Notes: generated by a model not told the origin, from the sequence alone. Positions 24,067 through 44,462 are shown, counted from the stretch's first letter. The stretch is DNA of 64,000 bases from Dryas octopetala (GCA_963921425.1 OY992833.1:11263738-11327737); one strand, 5' to 3'. A program made the numbers and translations.

Positions 24067-24508
24067 TAGGGGCGGATCTACAATGAGTTCAATTGACCCC
24101 ATAAACTCAAAATTGCTGGGCTTGAGAAAAAATTTTGACCCCATGAAGATTGGGTGTTACTGGCAGGCGCAGGGGCAAGAGAAGCAAGCATGGTGTTTGT
24201 GAAAATGGCTAAGAGAGAAATGAAGAACATATATCTGAAGAAGAGGAATGACAGTCACACAGAATGACAGAAAACGAGTGAACTGAAACAACATTTGAAC
24301 ATAGTAGTGTCACCCTCGCCCAGTCGCCCCTGCTCCCTTACGACGCGCTGACGCCTGCTTGGCTGCTTCTCCCTCGCAACGCACTGACGGCCTCTTGCTG
24401 GCCTGCTCGCTACCTCAATCCGTCATTCGCGATTGCCGCTGCGCTGCTGCGGCTGCGCTTGCTCCTTAATCTTGCCCCCATAATAGTAGGTTTCTAAATC
24501 CGCCACTG
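24067..24508. mobile_element. Possible non-autonomous hAT-like remnant
   Basis: The left end TAGGGGCGGATCTACA and the right end AAATCCGCCACT are near inverted repeats of the CAGTGGCGGATC type seen at many plant hAT elements. The flanks GTCATCAA and GTCACCAG match at 6 of 8 positions. The interior has a GC-rich block (24320-24470) unlike its surroundings. There is no coding capacity. Confidence 0.4.
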
Positions 24509-26345
24509 TCACCAGTCATGGCCGATTATGGCATGAATGAAATTGAATGTGACCCATTTGGTGATTGCGTCTAAATCTGTCTTTTATTCGAGCAATAGTG
24601 CGGCTAAGCAAGGAACCACCTCTTGACCTAAGTTCTTTTTTAGTCTTGAGAACAAGACTTTATAATGAATAATAAAAAATATGAATCGAGCGGAAAATAA
24701 GTGTAATAAATATAACAGAAACTTGTAATTAAATGGAAGAAATTTAAAGTGCATAGATTAAATGAAATTGAAGAGTAATAATATAAAGTGAGAAAAATTA
24801 AAAGAGAACTTGAATTAAAATGATTTTTTTCTAAGCGACAAGAGCGTAAAATAAAACGTTCGTTGATTTTAGGTACCAAATTTTAATGTTTTTTCATTTT
24901 AACTACCAAAACGTTGATGTCATTTCACTTTATATACTAAATTTTAGTTTAAATACCAACTTTAAAATATATGGTTATGCCGAGCACTCTGTACTGTTCA
25001 CCGAGCGCTCGGACTGTTCATCGAGTGCTAGGTGAACAATGTTGAGCGCTCGAGAGATTTTTTTTTTTTTTACAAACTCAACTGTGATTGTCCAACAGTC
25101 ACAAATTTTTTATTGATTTGTTATTTTTTTTCAGTCTTTTCGAGGCTTAAACTTTAATGTTTAGTCTCTAAGTTGTATGAATCTATCCCCTAAGCCTAAA
25201 TCAAAAGCATTAAATCCTTATAAACTTTAAATTTTTATGAATTTCATATAGTTACAACTTTGACTGTTTGACAGTCACAACTGTATAACAAACCGAAAAA
25301 AAACAATCAAACAGAAAACTACAGAGTGCTCCACACTTTGGCCTAGCGCTCGGTGTCAAAAAGTTCACGTTTCGTGCAAATTTGTGACCTAATCCAAAAT
25401 ATCTTGCTCTAGATTAATATCTAAACTAAAAAAAAAAAGTAGTGTCATGTTGCTTTACTAAAAAACTATTAATATTTGATATTTAATCTTAATTTTCTAT
25501 AAAATAAATTGCAAAAAACTAATAAACAAGAAAACTAAATGGATACTATGTCTATAGAGAGTTTAGTAGAGCTTCAAACATAAACTAGAAACTAAGAATT
25601 AAAATATAGACAGACATGGTTTATAGGTATGTGTGTGTTTTTGAGTGTGACCATGTGTCCTTCTGTCATTGATCGCTTATATTTATATGGAGCCTTGACA
25701 ACCCAATATAGCTAGGCCGTTAAATGGCCTCAAATCACGATTCGGTAATTGTGGTGATTGACATAAAGTTGCAACCAATCTATGAGTTGAGATGATTATG
25801 ATCAATCCTGGGAACTAATTGATTAGTGATTGGAGTATCGACATTGTTGGCACTTAGTTCAAAATTCTTTTCTTATGTGATTTAATTGCCAATTTGACTT
25901 TGTTGGCAACTTGGCATTCAATTCAAAATCCCAATCGTTCGGGAAAAAAAAAAAAATTAATTACTTTAGGATATATAACAAGCATCCTAGTTAAGTAGCA
26001 ACTGTAGCATTACACCTGTTTTTAAAATTTTAAAAATAAGGTTACTTTTGTAACCTCTAGGTCACTTAAGTAAATGCGGTAGTCAGTTGTCCACTTTGTC
26101 ATGAGCATTGCAGCAAAGAAAAAGTCAGAGAACCTCATAATCCACAACATCTTACCTTTCTTAGTCTTAGCCTTCTCTCTCTCTCTCTCTCTCTCTCTCT
26201 ACCATCGACGACGAACCCCAACCCAGCCACAGCCACAACGAACAAATTCTACTTTGCGCTGCTGCGTGCTCTGCTCTTCCCCTTCTTCTTCTCCTCCTCC
26301 TCTTCTCTCTCTCTCTCTCTCTACTTCACTCTAGTAAGGTCCGGG

Positions 26346-26385
<40 letters not shown>

Positions 26386-28411
26386 AGACAGTTGGTGACT
26401 TGTAAGCTTTTCAGTTGACTGAGATTTGCTCTATGCTTTTCAGTTTTTGTTTTTGTTGTTGTGCAGTTTTAGTTAACTTGTATGTTTTGCTTTTCTAATT
26501 ATTTTGTTTAATTTCTGGTTTTCTAGGTACGGAAGACATGAAGTATGCTAGATGCAGTTATGGTGAAGAGGGAGTGATGCTTGGTTTGTTGGAAAGTATA
26601 GTTTCAATTTAAGTTCGCAATTTCAGTTTACTATAAAAGTAACAGAGAAGATGATTAGAATAGAAAATCATAAATTTCATGTTTTTTTGCAAATTTAGAA
26701 GTAAATGATTATGAGTTTAGGGTTACTTTGAGTTGATTTTTTCAGATTTTTGTGTTAATGATGCTCTAATTTTTTTGAAATTTTCGGTTTACTGTAGCAG
26801 TGTATTTGTTTTTGGTAAAGTGAAATATGAACAGCTATTTTGGCATGTGATGTTTTGTCCTTGTTGGTGGTGCCTGAATGTTAGGCATTCTAGAATATTA
26901 CCTAAAAGTTAAATTTGTTGGCTTGTGCAAATTAAATTTATGGACTTAAGTGTTTTTAATTAACTTTTTGAATTGTCAATATCTTAGAATTAACGGACTC
27001 AAAAAATAAAAAGTTCAAAGAAATTTTGGTTCCTATAGTTTGCCTCTACTTGCACTTTCACCATCGTAGTATTTTTTGTCACTTTCGGCTTTATAGTTTT
27101 CATTATGTTACTACCTTTTAGTTCGGTCCAACTGTGAATTGAGTTCACTTTCATCTATTTTTGTTCTTATCATTCTATATATTTTGTAATCATTTTTTTC
27201 CTTATAATTTCATTTTGTCATCACTTTTGTTCTTTTAATTTTCTTATATTACCACAAAATCGACTAAAATAAACATAAATGACAATTTAATAAAAAATAA
27301 TAACGGAATCTAATTATAAAAAAAAAATGAAAGTGAGTTTTAGAAAACCCATAAGATAGTCCTTCAATTCCCCAATAAGAATTTTTTTTCTTGAAAACAA
27401 ATGAATAATTTATCTCCAAATTAAAATTTGAATTTGGTTAAAATTGTTCTAAAATTTTAAACTACAAATGAACCAAATATAGAGTTGTAAAACAACATAG
27501 ACCAAATCCAGCTTTCAAATATAGAGAATACGTATAGAATACATTAGCTATCAGTACAAATCCAAATCTAAATCCAATCTTATAAGCCAGCCGAAGCTTA
27601 TCACTTCTCAACTTATCAGCTGGTGGCTTATAGTGGGTCCCACACTCATATATATATATATATATATGCGCATCTACTTATGCATGATGCATATACATGC
27701 ACTCCTTCACATGCCATGCATGCCATGCAATGTGTGCGTGTTTCATGACATGCCACGCGGGCATCTGCTATTCGGTGGTGATCCAATAAGACAAGGACGG
27801 GCGAACAACCCACGTGGCCCGTCACCATCACTTAATTATTTCCCGGGAAACACGAGTCAGCATATTCGGTGAACAGAAATCAATACCACACAGCTTCAGG
27901 GTCCCACCTTACTCGATTCCATGTACATCCACCACAGAATTCCTATGCTGGTGATGGGTTATGGTCCAATAGAGGCACGCCACGTAGTGCGATGAAAAAC
28001 TTGGTCACTACAAGAGAGCTCTCGTGCACTTATCTTGCTGTTGCAGCATAGTTAGCCTGTACCTGAAAAGTAGGCATCAATTGCCCAGTAAAACAGATCT
28101 GGAGACTGGAGAGTTCTTTTGTAATCTCTCTCCGACCAATCATGCAACTTATTTTCACACAAATTTTAAATTTATTTCATTTTTGTTGTATACATATTAT
28201 AAAAAAAAATGTTCACCTTTTTCTTGTTTCTTTTTGCTATGGGCCCTACCTTTTTAATTCATATCAATGATTAGTTATTTTTTTGATCTGATAATCGATT
28301 GGTAGGTTTTTTTTTGCCTACTTTTTAATAAATGTTTTTTTTTTGTCTTTACATATCCACATTCACAAAGCAAACATGCAAATTACTTTTTTATTTTGTT
28401 TTTAGGATTTT

Positions 28412-28828
28412 TTTTCATATTTAGTACCTAAACTTTGATTATTGTTTTAATGTGGTACTTAAATTTTTATTTGTCCCAATTGAGTACCTAAACTTTTATT
28501 TTGTGTCTAATAAATACCAAAATGAATTTCTGTTAAAATTGTCAATAAAAGTTAGAAATAATATAGTCACTTCAAAAAATTTATATTTTAATTATAATTT
28601 TTTATTTTTTTTGTTTGTTGTGTTTTTTTTAATAATTTTAAATATATAAAAAAATAATTAAAATATACTTTGACTATATTGCCCTTAATTTTTGTTGACA
28701 ATTTTAACAGAAATTCATTTTAGTACCTATTAGACACAAAATAAAAGTTTAGGTATTTAATTGAGACAAATAAAAATTTAAGTACCACATTAAGACAAGC
28801 GTCAAAATTTAGGTACTAAATATGAAAT
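28412..28828. repeat. MITE-like long hairpin
   Basis: Left arm 28412-28568 and right arm 28672-28828 are inverted copies with scattered mismatches; shared words are ATATTTAGTACCTAAA, TTTTATTTTGTGTCTAAT and AATTTCTGTTAAAATTGTCAA. The centre is AT-rich. Borders and target duplication are unclear. Confidence 0.8.
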
Positions 28829-29722
28829 AAACCCTTGTTTTTTATTTTATCTTTTACAGCCTGCAAATTAGACAATTTGCATAAAACCAATCTTCATCTA
28901 TGGGTATATAAGAATTTGAAAAGCAAACATAAAGTTAAAAATATATACTTTTTGTTTGGGTTTGATTCATTTTTCTATTGTTTGAGGGTTTGTAGACCTG
29001 TTTAGCTGTGTGATATCACCGATATGACAATGAAAAAGGGTTTTGTTTCTGATAATATGTATATGACAAAGGTTTGGTGCACACTGCACAACACAAGACC
29101 TACTAACTCTATTCCATAGTGTCGATCACATTATTCACATCTTATTTGATGGGGTAGTGTGAATTGCCAATTATATGATAACCACTGGAAGAAAAGTTGA
29201 GAGGGCCCCACCCCAGTTCCCATCTATCTCCGACCATATTATTAGAGATCCAACTGACATGAAAAACAATCCAAAATTGCAATCACAAAAGTAGTGGAGC
29301 TCAACTGCTCAAGGCCCCCCCCTTTGAGTTATAATGGCCTCACTTTTTCGTGGGGCTGTAAATAGGTTAATACATTGAATATCAAATTTGATGACTAGAT
29401 TCGGTGACTTTCCCACAATCACCGATTCAAAATATGTGACTGTGTGATTCAAAATCAGTGAGTGTCATCCAATCACCGATTAGAAATTAGTAACTGTCAC
29501 GTAGTTATCATAAATAGGGTTTAGAAGATGAAAAAGTGAGACATTTTGCTATTGTCAACAATGTGTTAGTAGTTGGTATTGGCTTATTTGTAATTTAGAA
29601 AGGTGGGCACTTTGTTGATGTCAGCGCATGAAGATTTTTTTTTTTTGTCAAAAGCGCATGAAAATTAATGTAAATATATGTATCTTATAAGGCCGGCTTT
29701 CAAAATTTTTTTATTTAATTTC

Positions 29723-29786
29723 ATTACATATTAGTCAATAGGGAATAAATTAGTATTATGAAATAGTACATTGACTAATATGTAAT
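29723..29786. repeat. Perfect 17-bp inverted repeat
   Basis: ATTACATATTAGTCAAT at 29723-29739 is perfectly complementary to 29770-29786, with a 30-nt loop. It is probably a remnant of a small hairpin element. Confidence 0.85.
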
Positions 29787-30112
29787 TTTTAAAAATATTT
29801 TATTAATTCTTATATAAATGACCATATAGGACATAAAATAAATTTAGATAAAGTTTTTCGGTTCCTTCTTTATTGCGCAATTATTTGATTAGAAGGCAAA
29901 TTTATATTTGAATTTATTACTCTAAGGTACCTTTTACTTATTGTTTTTACTCTCTAGTGCACCAATTAGTTTTTTTTAATAACAAGGTAAGTTGCAGCTA
30001 GCTGGCTTATCTTGAAATCTGGTCAATTGCCATTTTATTTCCTTTTTGTCTTTCTCTTTCTTCTCTCTTCACGTTCATCTTCTCTCTTTATGCATTTATG
30101 CCATTTTAAGTC

Positions 30113-30483
30113 AAACTGCAGTTTTTTGCATTTTTCTGCAGTTTCTAGAACTGCAGTTTTCTGCAGTTTCTGAAACTGCAAGTGAACTGAAACTGTATAA
30201 AAAACTGTAGTTTATGCAGTTTACAGTGAACTGAAACTGCAGTTTCTGGAATTACAAGTGAACTTTCTGCAGTTTCTGAAACTGCAAGTGAACTGAAACT
30301 GCATAAAAAACTGCAGTTTATGCAGTTTACAGTGAACTGAAACTGCAGTTTCTGGAATTACAAGTGAACTTTCTGCAGTTTCTGAAACTGCAGTTTCTGG
30401 AACTGTAAGTGAACTGAAACTGCAATTTATTAGAGTTGAAACTGCAGTTTATTGGAGTTGCTGACTTGCAGTTTCAGTTTATT
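30113..30483. repeat. CTGCAGTTT minisatellite with a 106-bp higher-order period
   Basis: The word CTGCAGTTT and its complement AAACTGCAG recur throughout. A 106-bp unit starting TGAAACTGCA begins at 30171, 30277 and 30383, the third copy being degenerate. Many sub-units are mutually inverted, so the tract can fold. Confidence 0.85.
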
Positions 30484-31529
30484 AGTGTTTTGGCATGTTG
30501 CAGCTGGTGAGGACACGGCAGGTATTTTTAATTTTTGTTATCCAGTGGATGTGGTGTCCGCAAAGGAATAATAGAATTGTGATAGTTGGCCCGCAAAGAA
30601 AGAAAGGGGCTTTGGGTGGTTTTGATTAATAAATTTAGGTGCTAATACCTGTATGTTAATGGACCCTTTATATTTTTGTATATAGATTTGTTAATCTTTA
30701 ACTTTATTTTAATTTCTCTTTGGTTTTCATCAGCCGAAGAGTGGCATGCCCTTCACACCAAGGTCGGAAGCCTTGCTCCTAACTATTAGCAAGGCGTTTT
30801 GGCTCCAATCACAGCCCTCCATGTGGCCATCGATTTTTTTGTGCTAAAACAGAACCGTCCAAAATTTAGTAGTTAGAACTTAAAATCTAAGCGAATAACA
30901 TGTGCCAATCAGTTGGCGTATGAAATTCACCAAAACTTATAACATGGTAATCGATCAGTGACAACATCCGAATGTTGCGAGCGTCTAGTCTTTAAGACAT
31001 ATCTTTGGTGTTGCCAATACTGATCACTTTTCAACTTCTCTTGCTAATGGTAAATCAAACAATGCTTCACTTCTTTCCCTAAAGAGCACCTCCTTCCCCA
31101 TCTCACAGATACATGTCATTATTTGTCTTTCCATTCCAAATAAATAAAAAATTAATTCATACATGGAATGAAAAAGCGAAAAAGGGGTGTTTAATTGTGA
31201 GATATTTCTGGTAAATCTTAGTTTATTAGAATAAGTGCCTGATATTTCCTTAAGAGTACAATAATTTTAAGCATAAATTTTTTAATCTGTGTTAGTTGTG
31301 ACTTTTAAGAACACCCAATAAGTGTTAATCCTACCAAATTACCAATCCACAAAATCTCAACCTCGGATATAAAAACGAAACCATGTTCATTTGGTATAAG
31401 GGATTATACTTCTAGCCAAAAGCTGATCTTAATGCAAGTATTGAGAAAATGTGAGGAGATATATATATAGATTGAAGCAAGATACAAGTTGGTCATATAC
31501 AACATCAAAGTCAGCAAAAGTGTAAATAC

Positions 31530-39141
<7,612 letters not shown>

Positions 39142-39826
39142 TTCCAAAAGAAATTAACGCAGCCAAACAACCACTACTTCGATATATTAGAGAAAGCCCA
39201 AAAAAAAAAAGGGTTCTCTAGAATTTCCCAAAACCCCTCCAATTGAACCAATGATGGAAACAGAAACAGTACCAAAAAGAGCTCGGTTTCGAAAAATCAA
39301 TGTAAGGTTTTTACAGGGATCAAGCTTCTCCTTTATTTGTTTTTTTTTTTTTTGGGGGGGGAGCCGAATCGAAGATCAGACACTCCGATTCTACAATGCA
39401 AAAGCTTGCAAGATTTTCCCGAGAAAATAGAAGGGAAAGATTTTCCGGAGAAAATATAGGCCTCGCTGTGTTCCTGTCTGTTTGTGGAGCTTTTGGTTGC
39501 GCCAAGTAAGAAAGTTTTTGGCCCTGTAAGAAAATTTACAGACACAGATGGTGGCACATTTGGAGACCGTTAAATTTCGAGGGCAGGCGAGTTTGTTATC
39601 ACCTGGCTGTGCATCACAGACCTATAGTGAGGCTTTATGTAACTGGAGTCTGACCTGCTGTCTTTTTGGTTTTTTTTATTTTTTATTTTTTTCAGTGACT
39701 GTTTTTTATCTTCTTAAATCTGTTGGGTGCTTAGAGCATCACCTGTTGAAATGTGCCAGAAATTATATTTTTGACGAATTTAAAGGTAAGATAACGAGTT
39801 TGGATTTTATATCATACTTTTTTTAA
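39142..39826. other. INT1 5' leader and promoter region
   Basis: Upstream DNA of INT1 on the minus strand, with a T-run followed by Gs near 39342-39361 (A/C-rich on the coding strand). I see no convincing TATA box or other gene. Confidence 0.5.
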
Positions 39827-40567
39827 GGCATAAATTCAATTTAAACACATAATTATATAAGCTATTTTAACGGGTCTATGAACTTTAAAATATTTCAAAT
39901 ATACACTCGATCTATTATCTAAATCGAAAAATGAATTTATGTCCATTGATTTATTGAGAGATCAGTTAAATGACAACTTGGCTTTTGCTGACCAGGATTA
40001 CTTGACGACGTAGCGCTATCTCAGCAAACATTTCCCGCCGAATGAGCGACACGGGCCCACAATTTAATAATAATAGAGAGAGTGAGAGTTTGTGGGCCCG
40101 TGTCAGGGGTTAGGTGGACCTGTGTCGCTCATTTGGCGGCAAATGAGCGACACAGGTCCACCTAACCCCTGACACGGGCCCACAAACTCATCATCTCTTT
40201 CTCGCTCGTTGAACACAAGTGAGAGATTTATATTCGAATTTGAGGGAAAACGTGATGTTTTTTGGAGACTAAATGGTCAGGAGAGCGTTCGACGAGCGAG
40301 AAGAAGGTGATGGGTGTGTGGGCCCATGTCAAGTGGACATGTGTTGTTCATTTGGCGGGAAATGTATGCTGAGTTGGTGCCACGTCGCCAATTAATCCCT
40401 GTTAGCAAAAGTCAAGCTGACATTTAACTGATCTCTCAATAAATTGATGGACGGAATTTCATTTTTCAATTTACATAATAAATCAGGTGTATATTTGAAA
40501 TATTTAAAAGTTCGTGGACCCCGTTGAAATAACATATATAGTTATGTGTCTAAATTGAATTTATGTC
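39827..40567. mobile_element. 741-bp foldback MITE with nested perfect palindrome
   Basis: Almost the whole element is an inverted repeat: ends GGCATAAATTCAATTTAAAC and, in reverse complement, GACATAAATTCAATTTAGAC, with arms of about 230 bp. Flanks are TTTTTTTAA and ATTTTTTAA, a 9-bp near-duplication. At 40085-40190 lies a nearly uninterrupted palindrome with 50-bp arms and the loop GCGG. There is no coding capacity. A 9-bp duplication would suit a Mutator-type non-autonomous element. Confidence 0.8.
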
Positions 40568-40672
40568 ATTTTTTAATGATATCATGTATTATAAATTGTA
40601 AATATACCAAAAAACTGTTATGAATTAAGTTTTATTAGTTTTTTATCTTTTACATTTTTTATAATATACAAT

Positions 40673-42558
40673 CAAGGAGTAAAATTTTGAAATTTTAGGC
40701 GAAATTTCGTTTTTTATGGGTATGCAAATTTTAACACCATACTAAATTAATTTCGAAAAATTTTGAAAAATTTCGGCAAAATTTTCGATGTAGAGGCCGG
40801 AAAGAGAGAGGGGAAGCAGAGACCGGAGGGAGAGGGGAGGCAAAACACCGTTGCCGGAAGAAGAGAAGAGATCAGAGATCAGAGAAGGAGCTGCAGAGGC
40901 GCACCGTCATCGGAGGGAGAGAAGAGATCCGGGGAGGGAGAGGAGGAAAGCAGGCGTAGCTTGGAGTGGGAGTGTAGCGTGGGTAAGGTAAGGAAGCCGT
41001 TGGAGAGGAAGCCAAACCGGCCTATTAAGCGCATCTAAGCTAATATGTGCCGGAGAAAGCCAGGTGCCGGAGGTAAGCTCTATTCGGTCCGGAGCATTGA
41101 CTCCCCATAACGAAGAGAAAGGGATCAGGGGAGGGAGAGGGAAGAGAGAGATTAGGAATGGAGGAGAAAAACTGGAAGTGAAGGGAGAAGAAAAGAAAAA
41201 CTGGAGAAAAAAAAAGAGGAAGGCCACTGGAAGTCTGGAAAAAGACGAAGACCATTGGAAGTGGAAGTAACAGGGGAAGAAGAGGAAAAGGAAAGGAAAA
41301 AAAAGAGAGAAAAGAAAAGAAAAATTTTTTTTTTTAGAGTCAACTGAGATTTGGAGTCTTTAGGCAATTGGAAAGAAAAAAAAAAAGGTTTGAAATTTTA
41401 TTTGGGGTTTGATTTGGCCATTTTGGTGTTTCATTTAGTTGTAAACAAGGAATGAAATTTCGTTTTTTTGGGTCACCGAGATTTTATCAAATACTCAACT
41501 ATTTTCGGTAATTGGCGAAATTTCAAGAAATTTCGGCTGGGTTTAGGGGAAAAGGGGCTGGGTGAGGGGGGGTGTGTCGGGGATGGGTTGGGTTGGCGGG
41601 AAAGAGGCAGGGGGTTGGTGCTTGGTGGGGAAGAAGAAGAGAGAGAGTCATGGGCAAGGAGGAAAAGGAAGGAAGAGAGAGAGAAGACTGTGAAGAGGAC
41701 GAGAATGAGAGAGAGTCACGAGTAGGAGGAAGAGGAAGGAAAAAAAAAACTGACTGTGAGCTTGTCTGGGTGATGAAGAGACGAAGGAGTGAAGGACAAT
41801 TTTACATCTACTTTTACATTAAATCCCCACTGCAGAGAAGAAAACAAAAACTAGGATTGTTATATAATTATATATGATGTTCAAGACTTCAAGGTTAAAA
41901 GGAAAAGGAAAGAAAGAAACAAAAAAGAAAAGAAAAGGAAGGAAAGAAAAGAAATAAAAAAAGAGAAAAAAACAAAGAAAAATCTTTAGGGTTGATTGAC
42001 GTTTGAGGCCTTTGGGCAATTGGAAAGAAAATAAAGGATTTGGGGTTTTGTATAATTGTTTTAGAATTCTAAACACTAATACACTTTTATATAAAAAATA
42101 ATTAAAAATACCCTAAAGGGCCTAAATCCTAATATCTTATATCATATGGTTCATATCCTAAAGAATACATAGTATATAAGGTTAAGTGAATAGATTATAG
42201 AGTATAAAGAGTATTATGGTATATAGGGTTTAGTATTATGGTTAGTGTATAGATTATAGAGTATAAAGAATATATTGATTTAATTTATTCATTATACTAA
42301 TTTTGTTTAACAGTATTTGCCTCTAACGCGCATTATATTCATCTTATGTCACATGAAACCTATTATATAATTTGGTTTCTTCAATGTTTTTTATTAATAT
42401 AGTAGATAATATGTTAAATAAAAAATATGGTCAAGTTTCATTCAAAATTTCCGTATTTTGATAGCAATTTTCATAGTTTTTGTCTAATTTTGTTGAAATC
42501 GAAATTTTAATCGAAATTTCCACGAAAATTTCCGTAAAAACCGAAATTTTACTCCTTG
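40673..42558. mobile_element. 1.9-kb non-autonomous DNA transposon with perfect 8-bp duplication
   Basis: The ends CAAGGAGTAAAATTT and AAATTTTACTCCTTG are inverted repeats. TATACAAT flanks both sides (40665-40672, 42559-42566). Subterminal DNA is full of GAAATTTCG/CGAAATTTC words in opposite orientation at the two ends. The interior (40795-41330 and 41550-41990) is extremely purine-rich on the plus strand, and all ORFs there are low-complexity. The 8-bp duplication and a CA-initial end suggest hAT, but the class is not proven. Confidence 0.8.
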
Positions 42559-42859
42559 TATACAATTATAATTAAAAGTGTAAGTAAAATAAGTAGGCCC
42601 ATCAAAAAAAATATAAGTAGGGAGATCCGGCTTCTCTACCTTTCAACATTGCTTCAAGCAATCCGATGGCTTAGAGGATACCACGTCATCCGGCATAAGT
42701 TTAATCCATTTAACAAAAAAAAAACTTCTCTGCTTTGATATTGGAAAATTATAAAATATAACCGATATACCTCTATATGGTATAACCAATCCAATGTGTA
42801 AATGTATTATTAGACGATGTGTTTGTATTAGTAGGGTATAATATTAATAATATTCACCT

Positions 42860-43124
42860 TGTTGCAGATAATGTGAATGTCCTCATCAGATAACTACATA
42901 CCACATTTCATGTATTTATCTCCATAGATAATCATATAATATTAGCTAGATAAATACTCATTTTATTTTCCTGTATTTATCTTAGTGATAATGTATTTAT
43001 CATAAGATGTTTATCTGATGTAAATGTTTATCACTTAAAGCCTATAAATAGAGGCTCTATAGAATGGAAAAAGGACACACTGTTCTCCCATCTTTTCTCT
43101 CTAAAGTTCTTTATTTTTACAACA
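42860..43124 (+). mobile_element. 265-bp solo LTR
   Basis: It begins TGTTGCAG and ends ACAACA, flanked on both sides by CACCT (42855-42859, 43125-43129), a perfect 5-bp duplication. A promoter-like CCTATAAATAGAGG lies near 43041. The short length suits a small Copia or TRIM family. No internal region remains, so it arose by LTR-LTR recombination. Confidence 0.82.
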
Positions 43125-43225
43125 CACCTATATTATAACACTGATTATACCACCTGTCAATATATCGATTATACATGATAATTTCTCTTGATATTGATGT
43201 TTTCCCATTCCCCCCTCCTTCCCCA

Positions 43226-43231
<6 letters not shown>

Positions 43232-43275
<44 letters not shown>
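43232..43275. repeat. (TC)22 microsatellite
   Basis: Uninterrupted TC tract between the solo LTR and the Gypsy element. Confidence 0.95.
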
Positions 43276-43279
<4 letters not shown>

Positions 43280-43405
43280 CGACATATCTCATAAACATGT
43301 GATTTGCCTCAAAGGATCTATCACTTGTGAAAGTCCATTCGAGCAAATAGAAACTGAAATTGTACTCACCAAAATTTCTTTTCAAGGTACATAAACATAA
43401 TAGAT

Positions 43406-44459
43406 TGTTTGTGGGAAAATCCACACCAATCCGAACAGCCAATCACGGCTCGACACGTGGCTGGTCAACACCCACCTCGGAGTTGACTCTCAGTGGTCAA
43501 ACTTTGACCTCCACATCATCACTGCTCAGCACTTCCTCCCCCAGCTCGGACCGGGGCTCTGCGTCGGTCCTCCATGACCGGTCCGAGCCGAACCGATGAT
43601 CTTCCAAGGGATTGAGTGCCCTTCTTTCCACGGTCATCCCGGTTCGGCTCGGCTCGGCACCGAAGTGACCTCCTTTCGAGTTCTGGCGTCGGCCAATCAG
43701 GGCTCGGAGGGGCCCCTATCTCTTGGATCAGCTCGGTCTTGGATCCCATGTCCGATCCGATCACATATGGACTTCATGCACACGCGTAAGGACATCTGTT
43801 CGGTTCGGCTCGACTCTCCGCCGCCATTCCCAGGAAGATCACGTTGGGATGAACCGCCATACATAAATGCATCTGACACAAATCCTCTGACAGATGGAAT
43901 ATCCAGCCTGCATTCATGACTGATGAGGCAATCTACCTGAACCTTCCAACCTTGCATTTAATGGAGCATTCAATGCAACATTGAATGCTAAGGAGGTGAG
44001 CAGCTGTACATGCAATTAGTTCTGACCAGGCACGTGGGTCACTGGCAACCATTCATTCACATGCAGGTATCTTACTCACCAAGACTTCCTTTGCTTATAT
44101 ATATCAACTCATATGTGCAAAACCAGGATCTACGCATCTACCCACAAAACACTCTCACAAAAACTCCCATCCACAAAAGAGCCTACCCAACTTGCTGAGA
44201 ATAACCCAGAACATTTGCCTTGTTCTTCCTATTCTCCCAAGTTCATCCTCTGTTCTTCCTCATCCACCATCAAACATCATCACTGATTTCATCATCGGAG
44301 TGTGTTTGGCTGGTACCACACCGGTCCATCTCCTTTGATCTTGTTTCTTTTGCAGGAAGATCTCAACCAACATCCACTTCATCATCCAGCAAGACATTTG
44401 ATCAGCCAGATCAGCTATTCTAAGTTGTTGCATCTACCTTACGAGAATTTGCATCAACA
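43406..44459 (+). repeat. 5' LTR of the Gypsy element
   Basis: Begins TGTTTGTGGG and ends CATCAACA. It is rich in GGCTCGG words and ends two bases before ATTGGCGCC. Confidence 0.96.
44096..44103 (+). promoter_or_regulatory. Candidate LTR TATA box
   Basis: TATATATA lies about 360 bp before the LTR end, in an otherwise non-AT-rich LTR. The same motif is present in the 3' LTR near 55190. The transcription start would be about 30 bp downstream. Confidence 0.55.
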
Positions 44460-44462
44460 GAT

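Larger units (their letters stand above)
23095..31529. other. Intergenic, repeat-rich, no gene supported
   Basis: The stretch holds an (AT)n tract at 23552-23596, paired CT and AG microsatellites around 26173-26385, a possible hAT remnant, two hairpin elements and a CTGCAGTTT minisatellite (listed separately). The short ORFs at 26101-26334, 27633-27872 and 28024-28257 are low-complexity or featureless. The last few hundred bases before 31530 are probably the INT1 3' UTR. Confidence 0.6.

Noticed and set aside
24970-25360. Recurring GAGCGCTCGG words and a degenerate repeat of AACAGTCACAA.
   Set aside because: The copies are too diverged and mixed in orientation to define an element.
26101-26385. 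ORF following a CT tract, resembling a leader plus first exon.
   Set aside because: No downstream exon with recognisable protein or consistent phase was found; the tracts are microsatellites.
40763-42076. Several ORFs of 70-106 codons on both strands.
   Set aside because: They lie in the purine-rich core of a transposon and translate to Glu/Arg/Lys or Phe/Ser/Leu runs.
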